Positions 25,716-36,960 of a stretch of DNA of 64,000 nucleotides are shown here, piece by piece. Position 1 is the first letter of the stretch. The number at the start of each line of letters is the position of its first letter. The translations under genes and the position numbers were made by a program. Source of the DNA: Rhizobium deserti (lineage in GTDB: Bacteria; Pseudomonadota; Alphaproteobacteria; Rhizobiales; Rhizobiaceae); the NCBI RefSeq assembly GCF_004358025.1, contig NZ_SMTL01000004.1:1-64000 (forward strand), read 5' to 3'. The notes beneath the pieces are model-generated. The model did not search any database, was not told the origin of the DNA, and saw nothing but the letters and a program-made list of their open reading frames with translations.

Positions 25716-25749
25716 GGGCTGTGGCACGCTATCGCGCCGCAGCCCTTTT
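25716..25749 (+). terminator. Rho-independent terminator of the ABC operon
   Basis: GGGCTGTGGC (25716-25725) pairs with GCCGCAGCCC (25736-25745) with one mismatch, followed by TTTTG. It lies between the binding-protein gene and the convergent Lrp-type gene ending at 25763. Confidence 0.8.
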
Positions 25750-25762
25750 GTTGCCGAACGAA

Positions 25763-26200
25763 TTACAGGCGCGCCTTGGTGCTGCGCGGCGTGGCGAGCA
25801 GGAGATTGGTTTCACTGGCGGTGATGCCCTGCACCAGCCGGATCCGGCGAAGAACATTGTCGAAATCTCCGAGCGTCGCCGCGCCGAGTTCGACGATCAG
25901 ATCCCAGCGGCCATTGGTGGTATGAACCGCCGAGATCTCGGGAAATCCGCCAAGCGCCTTGATCACCCGGTCCGTCACATGCCCCTCGATCTCGATCATC
26001 ATGATGCCGCGAACCGGCAGCTCGACTGCGTCTGCACGCAGGATCACTGTATAGCCAATGATGCTGCCGCTTTTTTCCAGTTTTTCCATGCGGGCACGAA
26101 CCGTCGCGCGCGAAGCACCAAGATCCGCCGCAAGATCGGATATGCTTCGCCGCGCATTGTGACGCAGGAGCGTGATCAAATTGTTATCCAGATCGTCCAT
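25763..26200 (-). CDS. Lrp/AsnC family transcriptional regulator
   Basis: A 145-residue regulator. MDDLDNNLITLLRHNARRSI begins the N-terminal helix-turn-helix, with recognition region LGASRATVRARMEKLEKSG. The C-terminal RAM domain (ELPVRGIMMIEIEG, VHTTNGRWDLIVEL) binds amino acids. The frame runs upstream to 26272, but the ATG at 26200 gives the usual start of the family. It is divergent from the arginase gene and most likely activates arginase and ornithine cyclodeaminase in response to arginine or ornithine, as known for such regulators in Agrobacterium and relatives. Confidence 0.87.
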   Translation of the reverse strand: MDDLDNNLITLLRHNARRSISDLAADLGASRATVRARMEKLEKSGSIIGYTVILRADAVELPVRGIMMIEIEGHVTDRVIKALGGFPEISAVHTTNGRWDLIVELGAATLGDFDNVLRRIRLVQGITASETNLLLATPRSTKARL

Positions 26201-26316
26201 GTTCCATATCGGCTTATTGTACTGCCAAATTGGTAAAGTGTGCTGGAACAAATGGCAATTCGTCCCATACACATTGCCGAACGCCTGTGATCAATTGTGG
26301 AAAACGGAGACAGAGA

Positions 26317-27237
26317 ATGCATTGCAAACTGATCGGCGTACCTTTGCAGGACGGCGCATCGCGGCTCGGTTGCGAAATGGGTCCGAGCGCCTTGCGAACC
26401 GCCGGGCTCCAGCCGGCGCTGGAGGAACTGGGGCATAGCGTCGCCGATCTCGGCAACGTAATGCCAACCGAATTTTCAGACATCCGTCATCCCAATGCCG
26501 TCATTCGCCAACTGCCGGAAATCGCTGCCTGGACCGGATTGCTGACCGATGTCGCATATCGGGAAAGCGCGGAAGGAATGCCGATTTTTATGGGCGGCGA
26601 TCATGCCATGGCTGCCGGCATTATACCCGGGCTGGCACGTCGAGCAGCTGAAAAGGACCGCCCCTTCTTCGTGCTTTGGCTGGATGCTCATACGGACTTT
26701 CATTCGCTTGACTCCACCGACAGCGGCAATCTTCACGGCGTTCCGGTTGCCTATTTCACGGGCCGGCCCGGGTTTGAAGGTTATCTTCCCGGTCTGTCGC
26801 ATCCGGTCCATCCTGCCCATGTCTGCATGATCGGGATCCGCAGCGTTGATCCGGCAGAGCGCCGGGCGATTAAGGACAGCGGCGTCACCATCCATGACAT
26901 GCGCTCTATCGATGAGCATGGCGTTGCGGTGGTGCTGCGGGATTTCATTGCCACGGTCGAGGCGGCCGGCGGCTTGCTGCATGTCAGCCTGGACGTGGAT
27001 TTCCTCGACCCTTCGGTGGCGCCGGCGGTGGGCACGACAGTGCCCGGAGGAGCGACCTTCCGCGAGGCGCATCTGGTCATGGAGATGCTGCATGACAGCG
27101 GCCTGGTTTCCAGCCTCGAGCTCGTTGAGCTCAACCCATTCCTCGACGAGCGCGGCCGTACCGCGACCCTGCTCGTCGATCTCACTGCCAGCCTGATGGG
27201 CCGCCAGGTCATGGACCGCCCGACAAGGAGCTACTGA
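26317..27237 (+). CDS. rocF: arginase
   Basis: A 306-residue ureohydrolase that splits L-arginine into ornithine and urea. Manganese ligands are seen in MGGDHAMAAG (His), WLDAHTDFH (Asp-x-His-x-Asp) and SLDVDFLDP (Asp-x-Asp). The substrate-binding segment DSGNLHGVPVAY matches arginases rather than agmatinases. GGAG lies 10 bases before the ATG at 26317. The stop overlaps the start of the ornithine cyclodeaminase gene, so the products of the two steps are coupled. Confidence 0.92.
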   Translation: MHCKLIGVPLQDGASRLGCEMGPSALRTAGLQPALEELGHSVADLGNVMPTEFSDIRHPNAVIRQLPEIAAWTGLLTDVAYRESAEGMPIFMGGDHAMAAGIIPGLARRAAEKDRPFFVLWLDAHTDFHSLDSTDSGNLHGVPVAYFTGRPGFEGYLPGLSHPVHPAHVCMIGIRSVDPAERRAIKDSGVTIHDMRSIDEHGVAVVLRDFIATVEAAGGLLHVSLDVDFLDPSVAPAVGTTVPGGATFREAHLVMEMLHDSGLVSSLELVELNPFLDERGRTATLLVDLTASLMGRQVMDRPTRSY

Positions 27238-28295
27238 TGCCTGCCACCGACCAGCTCAATATCGTCCCCTTCGTCAGCGTCGAGAACATGATGGATCTCG
27301 TGCTGAGCACCGGAACGGAAATCTTTCTTCGAGAGCTGGCCGACTATGTGGAGGAGGATTTTCTTCGCTGGGAAAGCTTTGACAAGACAGCCCGTGTCGC
27401 CTCGCATTCGGATGACGGGGTGATCGAGCTGATGCCGACCAGCAACGGAACCCTCTACAGCTTCAAATATGTCAACGGCCATCCGAAGAACACGCGCAGC
27501 GGCCGGCAGACCGTCACGGCTTTCGGCGTGCTTTCGAATGTCGACAGCGGCTACCCGCTGCTGCTCTCCGAGATGACCATCCTGACCGCCTTGAGGACGG
27601 CAGCGACGTCGGCCGTTGTCGCCAAACATCTGGCGCCAAAAGGTGCCCGGACAATGGCGGTGATCGGCAATGGCGCGCAAAGCGAGTTCCAGGCGCTGGC
27701 CTTCAAATCCCTACTGGGGATCGACCGTCTGCGGCTCTACGACATCGATCCCACGGCAACCGAGCGCTGCCGGCGCAATCTGGCTGAACTGGGCCTGACG
27801 ATCGAGGCCTGCCGTTCGACTGAGGAAGCCGTCGAAGGGGCCGACATCATTACGACTGTGACGGCGGACAAGCAGAATGCGACTATCCTTACCGACAACA
27901 TGATCGGTTCGGGCGTCCATATCAACGCAGTCGGCGGCGATTGCCCGGGCAAGACGGAACTGCATCGGGACATTCTGCTGCGTTCCTCCATCTTTGTCGA
28001 ATATCCGCCGCAGACGCGGGTGGAGGGCGAAATCCAGCAATTGCCGCAGGATTATCCGGTAACCGAGATCTGGCGGGTCATCAGCGGCGAGCAGGTGGGA
28101 CGGCAGTCGGCGGATCAGATCACCCTGTTCGACAGCGTCGGCTTCGCGACCGAAGATTTCTCAGCGCTGCGCTATGTGCACGACAAGCTGCGCGGCAGCG
28201 AGTGCTTTGAGGAGCTGGATCTGCTGGCGGATCCCGACGAGCCACGCGACCTGTTCGGCATGCTGCTGCGCCGCCAGGCGCTGACAGCGGCCTGA
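27237..28295 (+). CDS. ocd: ornithine cyclodeaminase
   Basis: A 352-residue NAD-dependent enzyme that turns ornithine directly into proline and ammonia. The Rossmann motif is AVIGNGAQSEFQ (about residues 141-152), and the catalytic Asp is in INAVGGDCPGKTEL. The length and motifs fit true OCD rather than the shorter mu-crystallin-like or alanine dehydrogenase members. It overlaps the arginase stop (TGATG). Together they form the arginine-to-proline route described in agrobacteria. Confidence 0.92.
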   Translation: MPATDQLNIVPFVSVENMMDLVLSTGTEIFLRELADYVEEDFLRWESFDKTARVASHSDDGVIELMPTSNGTLYSFKYVNGHPKNTRSGRQTVTAFGVLSNVDSGYPLLLSEMTILTALRTAATSAVVAKHLAPKGARTMAVIGNGAQSEFQALAFKSLLGIDRLRLYDIDPTATERCRRNLAELGLTIEACRSTEEAVEGADIITTVTADKQNATILTDNMIGSGVHINAVGGDCPGKTELHRDILLRSSIFVEYPPQTRVEGEIQQLPQDYPVTEIWRVISGEQVGRQSADQITLFDSVGFATEDFSALRYVHDKLRGSECFEELDLLADPDEPRDLFGMLLRRQALTAA

Positions 28296-28299
28296 TCCT

Positions 28300-28863
28300 T
28301 TACACCGGATTGATCTCGATCAGGAAGATCGCCGTTTCCCGATCGAGATGAACAGCCACCGGCCTGTCCTGCTTTTCCAGCAGGATCGCGTCGAGCGACT
28401 TCAGGAGGTCAGCGTCATGCCGTACCTCGTCCGCCGCGATGGCAATGGTCAGCTCGCCTTGCGCCGCCAAAGTGGTTTCGCCGCTGGCAAGTATGCGCGT
28501 CACCCGGTGCGTGAACCTGCCGCGTCGGGTCATGACATTGAGATCCGAAATCACGCCACTGGTCAAAGCCGCGGTCGTCCCTACGTCACCAGGAAAGGTG
28601 TAAGGCGCTGACGAAGGCTTGAGAAGAACGGCCGCGCGGCCTTCGACGGAGAGCTGCATGCCGTCCCCCGTCAGGACACTCAAGGTCCGGTCGATGCCAT
28701 CGAAGACGGAAAAGGCTCCGTCATCCGCAACCGTCGCCATGCTGATGCGCCAATCGAAATCGGAAACATTGGCACCGGGCGGAAAGACGGCGATCTCCAC
28801 CGTCTCCCCCTTGCCGTTCTTCCACGGCATGCGTTTGTAGTCGGCCGATCGGAGGATCCGCAT
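28300..28863 (-). CDS. hutD: HutD family protein
   Basis: A 187-residue cupin-fold protein of the HutD/Ves family. It opens with RILRSADYKRMPWKNGKGET, the strongly conserved N-terminal motif of HutD, and FDWRISMATV follows. HutD has no known catalytic activity; work in Pseudomonas suggests it limits hut expression. It ends the hutIHUD operon, 5 bases after hutU. It converges on the ornithine cyclodeaminase gene with only 4 bases between the stops. Confidence 0.9.
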   Translation of the reverse strand: MRILRSADYKRMPWKNGKGETVEIAVFPPGANVSDFDWRISMATVADDGAFSVFDGIDRTLSVLTGDGMQLSVEGRAAVLLKPSSAPYTFPGDVGTTAALTSGVISDLNVMTRRGRFTHRVTRILASGETTLAAQGELTIAIAADEVRHDADLLKSLDAILLEKQDRPVAVHLDRETAIFLIEINPV

Positions 28864-28868
28864 CAGCC

Positions 28869-30554
<1,686 letters not shown>

Positions 30555-30593
30555 CTGGTGCCTCTTGATGAAGAAGTTGGATATCTGGGTCTA

Positions 30594-32129
30594 TCAGTAT
30601 GCGAGCGTCGGCAGCAGGCCAGCGGAAACGCTGGCGATCAGGCTGCCATCGGCTATGAGCCTGGCTGCGGCTTCAAGATCGGGCGCCAGATAGCGGTCTT
30701 CGTGCAGGGTCGGCACGACGGCACGAAGACAGGCGATGGCTATCTGCAGCTCGGTGCTGGTGGTCAGCGGCGCCCGGAATTCAATACCCTGAGCGGCCGT
30801 CATGGCCTCGATGCCGATGATGCCGAAGAGGTTGTCCGTCATCTGCAACAGCCGCCTTGCGCCGTGGCATGCCATGGAAACGTGATCTTCCTGATTGGCT
30901 GAGGTAGGTGTCGAATCCACGGATGCCGGATGCGACATCTGCTTGTTTTCGCTCATCAGCGCCGCCGAGGTCACTTCAGCGATCATCAGGCCGGAGTTCA
31001 GGCCGGGCTTCAGTGCCAGGAAAGCGGGAAGGCCGTACGAGAGAGCAGGATCGACCAGAAGAGCAATGCGACGCTGGGCAATGGCGCCGATCTCGCAGAC
31101 GGCGAGAGCGATCTGGTCGGCAGCGAAGGCAACAGGCTCCGCGTGGAAATTGCCGCCGGACACGACGCTGTCGTCGGACAGGACCAGCGGGTTGTCGGTG
31201 ACCGCATTGGCCTCGATCTCCAGTGTCCGGGCAACGGTGCGAAGCAGGTCGAGGCAGGCGCCATCCACTTGTGGCTGGCAACGAATGCAATAAGGGTCCT
31301 GGACCCGCTCATCACCTTCCAGATGACTCTGCCGGATGACTGAGCCTTCCAATAGGGCGCGAAGCGTGGCAGCCGTATCGATCTGGCCCTTGTGGCCGCG
31401 CAGCGTGTGAATGTCTGCCGTAAAGGGTGCGGACGAGCCCATCGCCGCGTCGGTCGACATGGCGCCGGTGATCAAGGCAGCCTGGGCGGCTCGATGAGCG
31501 CGGAACAGACCGGCCAGCGCCAGCGCGGTGGATGCCTGGGTGCCGTTGATCAGCGCCAGTCCTTCCTTGGCGGCCAGAACGACGGGTTTGAGCCCGGCGC
31601 GTGCTAGGGCTTCGCCTCCGGATAGTCTTTCGCCGGCGAAGAATGCCTCGGCTTCGCCCATCATAACCGCAGCGAGATGCGCGAGGGGGGCCAGATCGCC
31701 GGAGGCGCCGACCGAACCTTTTTCGGGAATGACCGGCGTGACGCCCTTTTCGAGCATGTTTTCCATGAGCCGCACGAGTTCCAGCCGGACGCCGGAAGCG
31801 CCCCGCCCGAGTGAGATCAGCTTCAGCGCCATGATCAGGCGCACGATGTTTTCCGGCAGGGGCGCGCCGACCCCGCAGCAATGGGACAGGATGAGATTGC
31901 GCTGCAGGGTCGCCGTATCGGCGCTGTCGATCTTGATCGAGGCGAGCTTTCCAAAGCCTGTATTGATGCCGTAGACAGGTTCGTTGCCGGCGGCAATCGC
32001 AGCGATGCGCGCCGCGGCACGCTCTATGCCTGCGTTGAAGCTCGGATCAAGCCGCACGGCGGATTTCTGCCAGTATATGGTGGCAAGATCGGAAAGCGGC
32101 ACAGAGCCCGGGTGGAGAATAATGGTCAT
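30594..32129 (-). CDS. hutH: histidine ammonia-lyase
   Basis: A 511-residue lyase that removes ammonia from histidine to give urocanate. The Ala-Ser-Gly triad that cyclises to the MIO cofactor is seen in [16 protein letters not shown] (about residue 142). The N-terminal [11 protein letters not shown] and the C-terminal [11 protein letters not shown] are family motifs. The frame also allows a GTG start at 32144; the ATG at 32129 gives the common family length. It starts 22 bases after hutI. Confidence 0.96.
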   Translation of the reverse strand: MTIILHPGSVPLSDLATIYWQKSAVRLDPSFNAGIERAAARIAAIAAGNEPVYGINTGFGKLASIKIDSADTATLQRNLILSHCCGVGAPLPENIVRLIMALKLISLGRGASGVRLELVRLMENMLEKGVTPVIPEKGSVGASGDLAPLAHLAAVMMGEAEAFFAGERLSGGEALARAGLKPVVLAAKEGLALINGTQASTALALAGLFRAHRAAQAALITGAMSTDAAMGSSAPFTADIHTLRGHKGQIDTAATLRALLEGSVIRQSHLEGDERVQDPYCIRCQPQVDGACLDLLRTVARTLEIEANAVTDNPLVLSDDSVVSGGNFHAEPVAFAADQIALAVCEIGAIAQRRIALLVDPALSYGLPAFLALKPGLNSGLMIAEVTSAALMSENKQMSHPASVDSTPTSANQEDHVSMACHGARRLLQMTDNLFGIIGIEAMTAAQGIEFRAPLTTSTELQIAIACLRAVVPTLHEDRYLAPDLEAAARLIADGSLIASVSAGLLPTLAY

Positions 32130-32150
32130 AGCGTCTCTGCTCACTTTGGA

Positions 32151-33371
32151 TTAGGAGGCCGGCTCGCCATGCCACACCCTCTGGTGCAGCGGATTGAAGC
32201 CCATGCGGTAAACGAGTTCGGCGGGTCGTGCGACATTCCAGATGGCAAGATCGGCCCATTTTCCGGCCTCGAGCGTGCCAATTTCCGCCTGCCTGCCGAG
32301 CGCGCGGGCAGCCTCGCGCGTCACGCCTGCAAGGCATTCCTCGACCGTCATCCCGAACAGGGTGGCGCCCATATTCATGGTCAGCAGCAGTGAGGTGAGG
32401 GGGGAGGTGCCGGGATTGTTATCGGTCGCCAGAGCCATCTTCGTTCCGTGCTTGCGGAACAGCTCGATCGGCGGCTTTTTTGTTTCGCGGATGAAGTAGA
32501 AGGCGCCAGGTAGGATGACGGCGATCGTGCCGGCCCTCGCCATGGCGGCAGCGCCCGCGTCATCCGTATATTCCAGGTGGTCGGCCGAAAGAGCACCATA
32601 TTCAGCGGCAAGTCTTGCGCCGCCGAGATTGGAAAGCTGGTCTGCATGAAGCTTGACGGGAAGGCCAAGGCTGCGGGCAAGGTCGAAGACCTGGCGCATT
32701 TCGTTTGGCGAAAAAGCCATGCCTTCGCAGAAGCCGTCCACTGCATCCACGAGCCCCTGTTCATGCGCCTGTTCCAGGCCAGGCAGGACCACGTCCCTGA
32801 TGAAGTCGCCATTGCGGCCCTTGTAGTCCGCGGGCGTTGCATGGGCGCCGAGATAGCTGGTCGCGACGGAGACGGAGCGTTCTGCTGCCAGCAGTCGAGC
32901 GGCACGCAGCATTTTCAGCTCGTCGGCAATTGCCAGGCCATAGCCCGACTTGACTTCGACCGTCGTCACGCCTTCGGCAAGCAGCGCGTCGAGGCGGGGC
33001 AGGGTCTGGCGAACGAGTTCTGATTCCGTGGCGGCGCGAAGCTGAGTAACCGACGATACGATGCCGCCGCCGGCACGGGCAATTTCCTCATAACTCGCAC
33101 CAGCGAGCCGCATTTCGAACTCCTGCGCCCGGTCGCCGGCATGGACGAGATGCGTGTGGCAATCGACGAGGCCAGGGGTGACGAGGCGTCCTTCGCAGTC
33201 GACGGGTTCGAAGCCAGCAAGTTCAGCCAGAAGACTGGATTGGGGGCCGACGTAAGCAATGCGGCCGTTGCGGGCGGCAAGCACGCCGTCTTCTATGAGG
33301 CCTAACTCTGTTGCGCCTTCGGCCATGGTCAGAAGGCGGGCGTTTTTCCAGATGCGGTCGCCTGCAGCCAT
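32151..33371 (-). CDS. hutI: imidazolonepropionase
   Basis: A 406-residue amidohydrolase-superfamily enzyme that opens imidazolonepropionate to N-formimino-glutamate. The metal motif is in [12 protein letters not shown] (about residue 68), with VEVKSGYGL and [11 protein letters not shown] supplying further ligands and the lysine/histidine segment. GGAG lies 8 bases before the ATG at 33371; an ATG at 33404 would add 11 residues. It is the first gene of hutIHUD and is divergent from hutF around a strong palindrome. Confidence 0.94.
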   Translation of the reverse strand: MAAGDRIWKNARLLTMAEGATELGLIEDGVLAARNGRIAYVGPQSSLLAELAGFEPVDCEGRLVTPGLVDCHTHLVHAGDRAQEFEMRLAGASYEEIARAGGGIVSSVTQLRAATESELVRQTLPRLDALLAEGVTTVEVKSGYGLAIADELKMLRAARLLAAERSVSVATSYLGAHATPADYKGRNGDFIRDVVLPGLEQAHEQGLVDAVDGFCEGMAFSPNEMRQVFDLARSLGLPVKLHADQLSNLGGARLAAEYGALSADHLEYTDDAGAAAMARAGTIAVILPGAFYFIRETKKPPIELFRKHGTKMALATDNNPGTSPLTSLLLTMNMGATLFGMTVEECLAGVTREAARALGRQAEIGTLEAGKWADLAIWNVARPAELVYRMGFNPLHQRVWHGEPAS

Positions 33372-33413
33372 CAAGGCCACTCCCGATTTGTTGCTTGTTC
33401 CCATGTGGTTTTG

Positions 33414-33435
33414 CCATTATGTATATACTTAATGG
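33414..33435. promoter_or_regulatory. 22-bp palindrome, likely HutC operator between hutI and hutF
   Basis: CCATTATGTAT and ATACTTAATGG form a near-perfect 22-bp inverted repeat with a single mismatched pair and a GTATATAC core. It lies in the short region shared by the divergent hutI and hutF genes. HutC repressors of the GntR/UTRA family bind TGTATA-type palindromes and are released by urocanate. The hutC gene is in the window at 36202-36939. Confidence 0.65.
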
Positions 33436-33479
33436 CTAGAAGCGCAAGTCCATTTCAGAATGCCGTAGGGAACGAGCTG

Positions 33480-34835
33480 ATGATGACGATCTTTGCCGAA
33501 CAGGTGCTGACCGCAAAGGGCTGGGTGAAAAACCTGCGCCTGTCGGTGCAGCAAGGAAAGATCGTTTCCATCCAACCGGACACGGCGCCTGCGCCTGGTG
33601 ACGAGCGCCATTCGATCATCGTTCCGGCCATGGCGAACCTCCATAGCCACGCTTTTCAGCGCGGCATGGCGGGACTCGCGGAACTGAGGGGGCCGACGGC
33701 GGACAGTTTCTGGAGTTGGCGCAGCGTCATGTATCACTTCGCGTTGACCATGAACCCGGAGCAGATGGAGGCAGTGGCGGCGCAGCTTTATGTGGAGATG
33801 CTGGAAGCCGGCTTCTGCCGGGTCGGCGAATTCCACTATCTGCATCACGACAAGGACGGCCGAGCCTATGGCAACCTCGCCGAGATGGCGGAGCGAATCG
33901 TTGCGGCAAGCGACGAAACCGGTATTGAGCTGACGCTCCTTCCGGTTTTTTACGCCCATTCCGGCTTTGGCGGCACGCCGCCGATCGAGGGTCAGCGCCG
34001 CTTCATCAACGACTTGGACCAATTTGTTGTCTTGCTGGAGGCGTGTCGGAGGCTGGAGCAGGACCGTGGCTCCATGGTGGTCGGCATTGCACCGCATAGC
34101 CTGCGTGCCGTCACGCCGGAGGAACTCAACGTCCTGACTGGTCTTGATTTCGAAGGGCCGATCCACATTCATTCAGCGGAGCAGGTGAAGGAAGTCGAGG
34201 ACAGCCTTGCCTGGTCCGGCCAGCGTCCGATCGAATGGCTCCTCGACCATGCGGATCTGTCGAAGCGCTGGTGCCTCATCCATGCGACGCATATGACAGA
34301 GGCGGAAGCCCTTGGCATGGCCAGAAGCGGAGCGATCGCCGGACTTTGCCCGATCACGGAAGCCAATCTGGGTGATGGTGTCTTCCCGGCGCCGAATTTC
34401 CTGGATGCCGGCGGTCGTTTTGGCGTCGGCTCGGATTCCAACGTCCTGATCGGCATCACTGATGAACTCCGGCAGCTTGAATATTCGCAGCGCCTGGGAA
34501 ACCGGGCGCGTAATGTCGTGGCAGCTGCCAACGGCTCCAGCGGCCGCCGACTGTTCGAGAGTGCCTGTGAAGGCGGTGCCGCGGCGCTCGGCGTTCAAAG
34601 CGGCATTGCGGAAGGGCTCGCGGCCCATCTGGTCAGCCTGACGCCCCGCCACCCGATCGGCTTTGAAGGCGACCGCCTGCTCGACAGCTGGATTTTTGGC
34701 AACGGCGCCGACGTCGACAGCGTCTGGGTCGCAGGCAACAAGCTCGTCAAGGATGGGCGGCATATCCGCCGAGATGTCATCGCCCAGCGTTTCCGACAGG
34801 CGATGACGGAGCTGCTTGAATCATTCGCCGGCTAA
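33480..34835 (+). CDS. hutF: formimidoylglutamate deiminase
   Basis: A 451-residue amidohydrolase that turns N-formimino-glutamate into N-formylglutamate. Metal ligands are in NLHSHAFQRGMAGL (about residue 53), and IAPHSLRAVTP, HIHSAEQVKEV and FGVGSDSNV continue the pattern seen in HutF. AGGG stands 9 bases before the ATG at 33480; an ATG at 33483 is also possible. HutF points to the five-step histidine route, which needs an N-formylglutamate deformylase (HutG). None is seen in the window. Its 3' end overlaps the convergent monooxygenase gene by 15 bases. Confidence 0.93.
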   Translation: MMTIFAEQVLTAKGWVKNLRLSVQQGKIVSIQPDTAPAPGDERHSIIVPAMANLHSHAFQRGMAGLAELRGPTADSFWSWRSVMYHFALTMNPEQMEAVAAQLYVEMLEAGFCRVGEFHYLHHDKDGRAYGNLAEMAERIVAASDETGIELTLLPVFYAHSGFGGTPPIEGQRRFINDLDQFVVLLEACRRLEQDRGSMVVGIAPHSLRAVTPEELNVLTGLDFEGPIHIHSAEQVKEVEDSLAWSGQRPIEWLLDHADLSKRWCLIHATHMTEAEALGMARSGAIAGLCPITEANLGDGVFPAPNFLDAGGRFGVGSDSNVLIGITDELRQLEYSQRLGNRARNVVAAANGSSGRRLFESACEGGAAALGVQSGIAEGLAAHLVSLTPRHPIGFEGDRLLDSWIFGNGADVDSVWVAGNKLVKDGRHIRRDVIAQRFRQAMTELLESFAG

Positions 34836-36176
34836 GCGACTGGCAACGTAGCGATTGGGTGGCGTTGAGATGCCCAGGTTCTGGCGCAACGTCGATCCCT
34901 CATATTCTTTCCGGAACAGTCCGCGGCGGCGCAGCTCCGGCACGACAAGTTCGACGAAGTCGTCGAGGCTTGCCGGAAGCGTCGGGAACATCAGAATGAA
35001 GCCATCGGCAGCGCGTGCCTCGAACCATTCCTCCATGAAATCGGCAATCTCTTTCGGCGTTCCGGTAATGCCGTTGCCCGTGCTCTTTTCTGCATAATGC
35101 CGGATCAGGTGTCCGAGCGTGTGACCCTGACGGATGAAGTCGCCAAGCTCCTCGAACAGCGCCTTCGATCCTTTTGGCTCCTTCGGCAGACGTTCCATCG
35201 GAAAAGGTTTGTCCAGTTCAGCACCCGATAGATCCGTTTCCAGGAACTCCCCAAGCATCCAGCGGCCGACATCCGGATGAAGGTTGTCGATCAGGAAATC
35301 GACCTTGGCCTGTGCCTCTGCTTTCGTTTCGCCGACATTGACGACGATGCCGGGCATCATCTTCAGATCGTCCTGACTGCGGCCGTACTTGCCCATCCGT
35401 TCTTTGACATTGCGGTAGAAGGCGCCATTGCGCTCGATGCTGGACGCCAGGCTGAAGACGATTTCGGCGGTGCGGGCCGCAAGCTCCATGCCGGCTTCCG
35501 AGCCACCGGCCTGGGCGATCACCGGTCGGCCCTGCGGTGTCGCCGCACTGTTGAGCGGGCCGCGCACCTGAAAATGCTTGCCCTTGTGGTTCAGCGTATG
35601 CAGCTTGTCCTTGTCGTAATAGACGCCGCTCTGGCGGTCCAGCAGCAGGGCATCCGGTTCGAAGCTGTCCCACAGGCCGAAAACGACATCGAGGAACTCC
35701 TCCCCCCGTTCATACCGCAAGGCGTGTGGATCAAGGCCGGTGCGGTTGAAGTTGTAACCGGTCTCGTCGTGATCGGAAGTGACCACATTCCAGCAGGCCC
35801 GCCCGCCGCTCAAGTGGTCGATGGAGGAGAAGATGCGGGCGATGTTGTAGGGCTCGTAATAGCTGGTGGAGGCCGTGGCAACAAAACCCAGCCGGTCGGT
35901 CATGGCTGCCAAAGCTGTGATCAGCGTCAGTGGCTCGAACCGATTCATCTTTGTTGGCGAACGGGCCAAAGCATCTGCGTCGCCGATGGCGGCGGCAGGC
36001 GAATCTGCCACAAACATGAAGTCGAACTTCGCGGCTTCTGAAACCTTCGCCACATTCAGCAGATGGTCGATTTTGTTTGCCCCGTTGACGTCGCTTGCCG
36101 GGTGAAGCCAACCCGCGGGATTGAAGCCAAAGGTGTAAACGAAGGTTCCGAGTTTGAGCTTGTCGTCGCGCGCCAT
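34821..36176 (-). CDS. LLM class flavin-dependent monooxygenase (NtaA/SnaA/DszA type)
   Basis: A 451-residue luciferase-like TIM-barrel protein. KLGTFVYTFGFNPAGWLHP, FDFMFVADSP and ATASTSYYEPYNIARIFSSI are typical of the NtaA/SnaA/DszA subgroup, and GRACWNVVTS is its FMN-phosphate region. Such enzymes need reduced FMN from a separate reductase, and none is seen nearby. Known members open C-N or C-S bonds (nitrilotriacetate, sulphones). It is the last gene after an ABC amino-acid importer and hutC, which suggests oxidation of an imported nitrogen or sulphur compound, though the substrate is unknown. Confidence 0.87.
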   Translation of the reverse strand: MARDDKLKLGTFVYTFGFNPAGWLHPASDVNGANKIDHLLNVAKVSEAAKFDFMFVADSPAAAIGDADALARSPTKMNRFEPLTLITALAAMTDRLGFVATASTSYYEPYNIARIFSSIDHLSGGRACWNVVTSDHDETGYNFNRTGLDPHALRYERGEEFLDVVFGLWDSFEPDALLLDRQSGVYYDKDKLHTLNHKGKHFQVRGPLNSAATPQGRPVIAQAGGSEAGMELAARTAEIVFSLASSIERNGAFYRNVKERMGKYGRSQDDLKMMPGIVVNVGETKAEAQAKVDFLIDNLHPDVGRWMLGEFLETDLSGAELDKPFPMERLPKEPKGSKALFEELGDFIRQGHTLGHLIRHYAEKSTGNGITGTPKEIADFMEEWFEARAADGFILMFPTLPASLDDFVELVVPELRRRGLFRKEYEGSTLRQNLGISTPPNRYVASRLAGE

Positions 36177-36201
36177 CTGCGTCTTCTCCTGTTCAATTCG
36201 T

Positions 36202-36939
36202 TTATGCTTGGGAAGGGGTGAAGCGAGCCATCAATGCGTGGCTCTGGCCGGGATAGGTTAGGCGCACATGGGTAACCGACTGGTCTAGGCGCCAAGTCTG
36301 CCGTTCCACGACCAGAACCGGCGTTCCTGGAGCCAGGTGCAGATGGCGGGCTGCCACCTCATTGGCGCCCAATGCGGCGATGCGATGCTCAGCAGCACTC
36401 CAGGGAACATGACCAAGGAGCCAGGGGCCAGGCGGAAGGTCTTCGAACTGCTCGCTTTCGGCCTCGGGCACAACCGCCAGGTTGATCAACCGCTCCTCAA
36501 GGCAAAACGGTGCTTCACCAGCAAAATGAAGGCAGGTGACGGAAACGATCTTCTGTTTCGGCAAGAGATCTAGCGTCAGCCGCTCATCCTTGTCGGGTGT
36601 GCGCAGGCTGCGCTGGAAGATGCGATGGGAATAGGGGCGGTCGAGCGCCTTGACCTCTTCGCGGATGTCGTAGATTTCCAGAATGGCGCTTTGCGCTTTC
36701 TGGGGCAGGACGACGCTGCCAATCTTGCGGCGGCGTTGCACCAGGCCCGCCCGCGCCAATTGGGTTAGCACCTTGTTGACGGTCATCCGGGAGCAGCCGT
36801 ATTGCTCCGCCAGAAGCTGTTCGGAGGGCACTTTGTGGCCCGGTGGCCAGCGCCCGGTCAAGATGTTCTGCTCGATATCGCCGAGGATGCGCTGGTGAAG
36901 CGACAGGACCGGTGCGGTATCGGCATTGGTTTCGGCCAT
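36202..36939 (-). CDS. hutC: histidine utilization repressor HutC
   Basis: A 245-residue GntR-family regulator with a UTRA ligand domain. The N-terminal winged helix reads GRWPPGHKVPSEQLLAEQYG followed by CSRMTVNKVLTQLARAGLV. The UTRA half contains FCLEERLINL, PPGPWLLGHVPW and SVTHVRLTYPG, all strongly conserved in HutC, which responds to urocanate. It is transcribed with the ABC importer upstream and the monooxygenase downstream, not with the hut enzymes. The palindrome at 33414-33435 is the probable target, and the site at 40076-40093 may be a second one. Confidence 0.88.
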   Translation of the reverse strand: MAETNADTAPVLSLHQRILGDIEQNILTGRWPPGHKVPSEQLLAEQYGCSRMTVNKVLTQLARAGLVQRRRKIGSVVLPQKAQSAILEIYDIREEVKALDRPYSHRIFQRSLRTPDKDERLTLDLLPKQKIVSVTCLHFAGEAPFCLEERLINLAVVPEAESEQFEDLPPGPWLLGHVPWSAAEHRIAALGANEVAARHLHLAPGTPVLVVERQTWRLDQSVTHVRLTYPGQSHALMARFTPSQA

Positions 36940-36960
36940 GATCGCTTGCCGCTCCGCCCG

